A stretch of DNA of 64,000 nt from Pyronema omphalodes (taxonomy: Eukaryota; Ascomycota; Pezizomycetes; Pezizales; Pyronemataceae): assembly GCA_024516155.1 (NCBI GenBank), contig JAJJXM010000045.1, positions 248,001-312,000 on the forward strand, written 5' to 3'. Positions 58,685-64,000 of the stretch are shown here, in pieces (positions within the stretch are counted from its first letter, which is position 1; every line of letters begins with the position of its first letter). The position numbers were made by a program, and so were the translations under genes. The notes under the pieces were generated by a model. It worked only from the letters and a program-made list of their open reading frames with translations, was not told the origin of the DNA and searched no databases.

Positions 58685-59546
58685 ATCCTAGATAACAATA
58701 GATGCTGATGGAAAACAAAAGTAATCTTCAGTGTAGCAAGCGATCAGATGCGACAACACGAGGGGGAAACGAGAGCGAAGACCAGCCAAAATGTCTCATG
58801 ATGTAGTCAGGGATAGTTCTTCAACATGGCCACAACAGTTTGTAGAACCAAAAATATCGAGTTGAGTATCTGGGGTTATCGATCTATCAGCGTTCGAGTT
58901 GATAATAAAGAAAGGTGCGGGTTTACAAATTTTGACGGGGTTTTTGGCGGGATTAGTCATCAACTGGGTGTTTGGTGAAAATTAATGGTGGATGTGTGTG
59001 ATAGAGACGTTGAATGAGGGCGAAAAGGAGAAATTGCTAGGATGTTTTGCCTCTCAACGGAATGTTCAGATATATCTCCATTGACCAATTTCAGATGAAA
59101 CTGCTCATCAATTATTACTCAAGTCAGAGGTTGTCTTATCTCAGAAAATCACATTGGTCTCAGGATGATAGACGTAACGACTGCATGATCCGGTTCTGAG
59201 ACCATTCCCATCAATTACACATCCTCAAAAAAAAAAAAAAAAGCACCACATACGCAGATTATCTGATTACATTAGTAGGGCAATAAGTCGATATCGAAAT
59301 TCAACAACCGGATTAGGGTTCATTCCCAAACCCTAACCCTGACATCCCGATCACCACCACCCTCACCCTTTCGATTTTTTTTTTCTTCGGCATAAAAATG
59401 TACATACTACATTGTTCGAATTATTGAATAAAATCAAATATGCATAACAGCATGGCAATAAGAAATGAGAGTTCTTGACGCGTCAATCTGGACCCCTGGG
59501 GGTTGAACATATAATACAGCCAATCATTAAGAACCGCATTTGTTTT
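58685..59546. other. Upstream region of gene X-prime and spacer
   Basis: Likely contains the X-prime promoter. It shares patches with the region upstream of gene X. It includes a poly-A run (about 59227-59242) and the telomere-like block at 59245-59345. An ACGCGT hexamer at about 59478 is the only match to a cell-cycle box (MCB) that I noticed here. Confidence 0.4.
59245..59345 (-). repeat. Telomere-like motif block, inverted copy of 20531-20690
   Basis: It has TTAGGGTT (59313-59320) and AAACCCTAACCCT (59328-59340) facing each other, next to an AACAACCGGATTAGG segment. On the minus strand the order of motifs is the same as at 20531-20690. Two or three telomere-type units only. Confidence 0.55.
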
Positions 59547-59670
59547 ATGGCTCTCAAGCTCGCTTTCGCCAACAAGCCTCTCTTCGTCGAATTCTTAGAT
59601 CCTGCCGCTATCGCCGAAGCTGCGCCAATTAAACATCGCAGAGCCCGAAGCGACGAGATGAACCTCCATC
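59547..59670 (+). pseudogene. Diverged ninth member of the array family, truncated
   Basis: The frame reads MALKLAFANKPLFVEF... IKHRRARSDEMNLHL. It aligns with VALKPISANKPLLVDA... IKHRARNNKENL of exon 2 in the array genes, including the position of the KEN tripeptide, here changed to EMN. Similarity ends exactly where a 28-nt poly-T tract begins at 59671. Exon 1, intron 1 and everything after the KEN region are missing, and the DNA is far more diverged than within the arrays. I read it as an old copy cut by a retroposon insertion. Confidence 0.65.
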
Positions 59671-60203
59671 TTTTTTTTTTTTTTTTTTTTTTTTTTTTAT
59701 TTCATACACGCATCTAACCCTAAGGTTATGGCGGAGACTAACTAGTATATACATTGCTAACTCCTGAGAGTGACCCCAGGAGTTACCGGGAACGCCCCGG
59801 AGCGGTCTATCTTGATCGGGTTGTAGTCCCCCTTCACTCTTTCTCCATTTCTGCTCGTCTCGTCGGTGTGTCCCGGAGCCCTGTTCGCTCTTCAGTCACC
59901 CTTCCCGGTGACTGTTGTTCCTCCTCCCTTCCCCGTTGACGTCCCCTTTTTTTTTTTTTTTTCTAAAAAACTCCTTCTCCTTTCTCCTTCCTCTTCCCCA
60001 ATACCAGCCCTCTCTCCTTTCCTCTCTATGCCTCCCTCTCTGTCTCCGTCCTCCTTTCTTCTCTGCATCTCCCTCTTCCCTTCCTCCTTCGAACTTCCTC
60101 TCTTCCTCCTCTCGTCCGCTCCCTTCCCTCTCCTTTCCTTCTCCTCTCCTCCATCCTTCTCTCTCCACTCCGTTCACTATATAAATTTTTATTATTCTTA
60201 GTA
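59671..60203 (-). mobile_element. Poly-A-tailed retroposed segments (LINE 3' ends or SINE-like), antisense
   Basis: Two poly-T tracts, 59671-59698 (28 nt) and 59947-59962 (16 nt), precede a third at 60204-60228 that ends the LINE proper. Each looks like the poly-A tail of a minus-strand retroposed sequence. The 59699-59946 piece contains a short palindrome around ACTCCTGAGAGTGACCCCAGGAGT. 59963-60203 is almost pure pyrimidine. There is no coding potential. They could be successive insertions into one site, or one element with internal tails. Confidence 0.45.
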
Positions 60204-60226
60204 TTTTTTTTTTTTTTTTTTTTTTT

Positions 60227-61435
60227 TTAATGTTCCTCGTCTGGGTCCAACAATGTTCCCCAGCCTGTCGTCTCGGTTCGTCTGTCTTGTCTGTTAGGCT
60301 CTCCGGGGGACTTACTCAGTACCGTGTGTGCCCACTCTGAGGTGGCGACCTTGGTGTCAGAAATCATGGTGATCAGAGCCGTGATGCCGGTTTTCGTGTG
60401 CAGGATGATGCGTAGGTTGAGTTGTCGGTGTCGGGGTAGCTTCAGCTCCCTTCGGAGGCGTATGCGGTGTTGGGTAAGAGGGGGCATGATAAGAGTAAGT
60501 GTTTGGGGTTTGAGGGGGTGTAGGGGACATGGGCATGCGCGTGAGGGGTAGGTAGGTGAAGGGGGGTGTGCCAAACAGTCCAGGAAATATCCGTGTCCTG
60601 TACGAAGGCCAAGGATGGCTGTGGATATTTTCCTCGGGGCCGTGGTGTACACCGTGTCGAGTGATTTTTTATGCGGTGCATCGTACGTCTTATTATTTCG
60701 GGCTTCGTTCGTACCAGTTCTCCCATTCCTTCGCGAGCGCTTCTTTAACCTGTCGACGGATCCACGACAATGATGTTGGGGGGGGGCGTGTTGGGGTGGC
60801 AGAGGTGGCTAATTTCGCGAGTTGGTCCGCCTCTTCATTTCCGATGATATGGTGTGTCCGGGCACCCAGTGGAGGTGGATAGAGGTGCCCGTTCGTTGGA
60901 GGAGCGTGTGGGCGAGGTTGTGGATGGCGATCGCGGTCTGTTGGCCAGGGCCTGGGGAGAGTCTGGTGGCTCTGATGATGGCGGCCTGATTGTCCGTAAA
61001 GAGGTGGAGTTCGCGGTATTGCAAGCGTTCGCGGCGGATGTGGGATGAACAAGTGTGAATGCATTCTTCGATTGCCTTGAGTTCGGCATCAAAGACTTCA
61101 CTTGTTTTGCCCATTGGGATTGACTTTCGGATGTTTGTGTTGAAGCCGTGGGATACGTAGAAGCCGCACCGACGAGTGTCGAGTTTCGATCCGTCGGTGT
61201 ATGCTATGATGGTATTGGGAGAGCTTCGTAGACGGTGTAGTAGGATGTAGTGTTCTGTCTCGGCGGCGTCTTTCGATTGGGGGGGAGGTGTCTCGTCATC
61301 GGAGGTTCCTTCCATGGAGTTGGGTCTGGCCGGGCCGTGTCTTCTATGGTAGTTGTCGGCCGTATCCAATGTCGGAGGGAGGAGATCACCGATGTTAGGC
61401 GAGTGATTGGACGTGATTCGGAGGACCAGTCGCAA
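60227..61435 (-). pseudogene. LINE RNase H and C-terminal region
   Basis: The RNase H core shows its acidic residues in YTDGSKLDTRRCGFYVS, FDAELKAIEECIHTC and LFTDNQAAIIRA, then HWVPGHT. The frame then shifts near 60850, and the last acidic residue appears in GNEEADQLAKLA. A further shift separates the C-terminal TGHGYFLDCL from NPKHLLLSCPLL, corresponding to the family's C-terminal Cys/His segment. Order and spacing are normal; only the frame is broken. Confidence 0.85.
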
Positions 61436-63056
61436 TCATATTCACCCGGGGACTGTATGGCGTTGTGGAAATGGTTTGGGATGGGGTAGGAGGAGGGGCA
61501 GCGTGAGACACGGGGTGGGAGGGGGGTAGGGATAGGAGCCTCAGGGCATATTTTCGTTGTTTGTGATTTAGGCGTACTGACACTGGTGGCAGTGCAGCTT
61601 CGTTATGTAGGGCGGGGATGGGAGTTGAGGGGAAGGCGTTGAGTATGCGTCGTATGGCTTTGTTTTGTTGTAGCTGTAGTTTCCGTTCGAAGATTTCTGA
61701 CCGGACCACCAGATTTCTGCACCAAAGTCGCCCTCGATAGGACACAGGATCGGTAAAGAGTGCGTACCGCCGCAGGTGACAAGCCAGTTTCGTGCCGAGC
61801 GAGGCTGCGGAGGGCATTGAAGGTCCTAGAGGCATGCATTAGTCTTGTTTCTACGTGATGTTTGAAGGACAGTTTTCTATCGAAGAAGATTCCGATCCAG
61901 CGGACTACGTCCTCTTGCCGTTGGGTGTTCCCGGGGAGACTCGAGTTCCGTTTGGTAGTGTCACACAGATCGAGTCATTGATGTCGTCTTTCTGTGCTCG
62001 GTGGAAGTGCAGCATTTCCGACTTCGAGTCATCGAACGCCACCGCATTGTGTGCGCCCACCGAAAAGCGACTTTTGCTGCTGCTTCAAGGGTGCGGGCGT
62101 TCGTTCGCGTGATCGCCATGACATACTATCGCTACATCATCGATGTAACTGGGGGTCCATAAGGAGGGGTTGTGGGTTGAGGGCGTCGAAGAGTGGGCGA
62201 AGGTAGATTAGGAGAGAAGGAGGAGGGGAGGCGGGGAGCCCTGGGGGATACCAGTGCGAATCGGTCTTTGAATGTCTGTTTTTCCATCAAAGGAGAGGGC
62301 GTCGTTCTGTCGTTGAGGAAGGATTCACACCAGCGGACCACCGGCGTCGGGCATCCCAGATTGCGCATGGTTGCCGTTAGTCTCGTCGCTGAGACGTTAT
62401 CGAAGGCCCCGCGGACGTCAAGAAAAAGGGTTGATGTTATTAATTTTTGTCGCATGTGGTTTTCGATATCGTGGGTCAGCGCCATAGCTGCGTCTATGGC
62501 TGATCGTTTCGGACGCCCGCCGATTTGGTCGTCGTGCAATAGGTCCTGTGTTTCGGCGATTTGGCTAAGTCTGGAGGCCATCAATTTTTCTAGTACTTTT
62601 CCCATGCAATTTAGGAGCGCTATGGGTCGGTAGGCTTTGATGGAGCTGTAGTCGGGTTTGTTAGGTTTGGGATAACTACCGTGGTAGCTTCCCTCCAGCA
62701 TTTCGGCTGGTAACCTATTTCCCCTAACGTGGCATACAAAGTTGTTAGTTCTTTAGGGATGACTTCCATCGTTCGTCGAAGGCACAGGAACGTTATCCAT
62801 CTGGTCCCGGGGCTTTCTTAGGTGATGAGGACGAGATGGCGAGGGCAACTTCCTTTTCAGTGAACGTGGTCCAGGGGAGGGGGGTTTTGTTGTTAGCGGG
62901 GGGGTTAATTGGGGCGGATGGGGGGGGGGGGGAAGAGAGCTTGGAAGCTGTCACTTTACCAGGAAGTCGGTATGGGTTGTAGTGACGCCGTTTTCTGTTG
63001 GTGATGGGGGGGGTTAGTTGTGTTTTCGGGGATTGGTATATCTGAAAGCTGCCCAT
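61395..63056 (-). pseudogene. LINE reverse transcriptase domain
   Basis: Starts with KAPGPDG (about 62800-62819), then a divergent finger region, YRPIALLNCMGKVLEKL, DDQIGGRPKRSAIDAA, the first catalytic aspartate in FLDVRGAFDNVS (about 62400-62424), and the catalytic YIDD box at 62137-62148 (SYIDDVAIV). The thumb and connection continue to LSLPPSHPVSH. The fragments lie in at least three frames, broken near 62700-62790, 62170 and 61835, so a functional protein is unlikely. Confidence 0.85.
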
Positions 63057-63224
63057 ATGTCTGACCCTCTGCCTGGGACAAGTATTCTTTCCAGAGCTTG
63101 TCTTTGGCGTGTCGTACAGCTCTGTAGTGGGCGTTTCTAAAGCTGCGGTAGGCGTTCAGAGCGTCCTCGGATCTGTAGAGTTTCCACCTCTTTCTAGCCT
63201 GAGACATCGCCGCCTTCGTGTCTT

Positions 63225-64000
63225 TCAGCTCTTGAGTCCACCATCGTTTTGCTCGGGGGGAATGCTGGACGAGAGGGGTTGCTGTTCGTGCGGCTTGGCG
63301 ATGGCTTTTTGGATCGAGGCTGCCCACTCATCCAGGTTCGCTTTCGTTGGGTTGGACTTGTAGGAGTGCCATGTCGGGGAGAGCTCGCCGTAGTTGGAGG
63401 AGCTGGAGAATTCGTCCCAGTTGGTGCGCTTCCATTCAAGCGTGGTTGCTGGTCGACGTACTCGATATCCGGGTGTTGGGATCGGATTTGAAATCTGATG
63501 ACCTCGTGGTCCGAACCCGTCGCTGCTTCGTCGTCTATGCACCAATTTTGAACTGCGTTTGCCATGGCGGGCGATGACAGTGTGAGGTCTAGGACTGAGG
63601 ATCCTCGTCCTGTCTTGTATAGTATGTGGGTGTGTCCGGGGTGTTCGCCAGCACCATCCTTCTTCCTCTATTAGGCGTACGAGTTCCTCCGCACGAGCCA
63701 TGTGTTGTAATGGCTGTTCCAGAGAGGATGGTGGGCGTTCATGTCACCCGTTAGTACACACCGGCTGGGTAGTTGGAGGGGGTTCACGAGCGGGGGATTG
63801 TGAATAGGCGTGTTCTGGAGTCCCATTCATTGTATATGTTAATGAGGTAGAAAGGGGGAATGAGGGGGGTTTGGACTTCGAGTATCTGCATGTCAGGGTC
63901 AGAGCAGATATCGGGGCGGGGGGTAACTTGTAGGAAAGGGTTTAAACGAGAACATAGGCTGCCGTTCTTATCGTTGCGCCATGGGGGGAGGGGGGAATGA
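63225..64000 (-). pseudogene. LINE endonuclease domain, partial
   Basis: The motif TxxMNAHHPLWNSHYN (63721-63748), read in the correct frame as GDMNAHHPLW, is the conserved GD(M/F)NAHH core of LINE apurinic-like endonucleases. Upstream (higher coordinates) are fragments such as LINIYNEWD. After it come RRGxxLVRLIEEEGW-type sequence and a TGSDHEVIRFQI stretch corresponding to the terminal SDH motif. It is frame-shifted and extends beyond the window. Confidence 0.75.

Larger units (their letters stand above)
60204..64000 (-). mobile_element. Non-LTR retrotransposon (LINE) with endonuclease, RT and RNase H, 5' end beyond the window
   Basis: Read on the minus strand, the order is: apurinic-type endonuclease (64000 to about 63225), linker with SPRAKRWWTQELKDTK, the pre-RT signature KAPGPDG, reverse transcriptase with YRPIALLN, FLDVRGAFDNVS and SYIDDVAIV, an AIRRILNAFPSTPIPAL thumb-like region, RNase H with YTDGSK, AELKAIEE, FTDNQAA and GNEEADQLAK, a TGHGYF C-terminal segment, and a poly-A tail (T at 60204-60228). 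This order with an RNase H domain fits the Tad1/I-type LINEs of fungi. Several single-base frame changes break the polyprotein, so it is inactive as written. The 5' part lies outside the window. Confidence 0.9.

Overview
The window looks like nuclear DNA of a filamentous ascomycete (Pezizomycotina; a leotiomycete is my guess, by inference only). The reasons are short introns of 50-58 nt with GTAAGT or GTATGT donors and CTAAC-type branch points, a fungal hexose transporter, TTAGGG-type telomere-like motifs, fungal-style LINE, CACTA and Harbinger elements, and long gene-poor stretches full of microsatellites. It resembles an accessory or subtelomere-like block rather than a housekeeping region.

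Layout. 1-3186: spacer with a 695-bp PIF/Harbinger-type element (1400-2094). 3187-6416: a large unrecognised proline/glutamine-rich gene whose frame shifts three times. 7239-7310: tRNA-Ala(AGC). 7838-11165: gene X (unknown, interrupted frame). 11598-19999: array A, four minus-strand copies (A1-A4) of a small three-exon gene family; A3 is split by a 2.4-kb CACTA-like element. 21099-23242: two unrecognised small or disordered protein genes. 23243-28529: gene-free. 28530-30157: MFS hexose transporter with one base missing. 30158-46414: about 16 kb with almost no credible genes but many minisatellites and long poly-C/poly-G runs. 46415-46858: a small basic protein. 46951-47505: decayed Ty1/copia RNase H. 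47959-54510: array B, four plus-strand copies of the same family (B1-B4), of which B2, B3 and B4 are intact. 54858-54929: a second tRNA-Ala(AGC). 55200-58684: gene X-prime, paralogue of X. 59547-59670: a ninth, very diverged family relic cut off by a poly-T tract. 60204-64000: an antisense LINE (endonuclease, reverse transcriptase, RNase H) running off the window.

The unifying theme is duplication. The pair tRNA-Ala + gene X is present twice in the same order and orientation, and the small gene family is present as two oppositely oriented tandem arrays with a repeat unit of about 1.62-1.70 kb. The family (about 213-243 residues in intact copies) has an invariant N-terminal region, a KEN tripeptide, repeated basic KRK motifs and a strongly conserved C-terminal half. 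I do not recognise it. The copies show birth-and-death behaviour: single-base indels, a transposon knock-out, and a mosaic copy suggesting conversion between copies.

Caution: single-base frameshifts recur in most long reading frames here, including the otherwise perfect hexose transporter. Part of the apparent pseudogenisation may be sequencing or assembly error.
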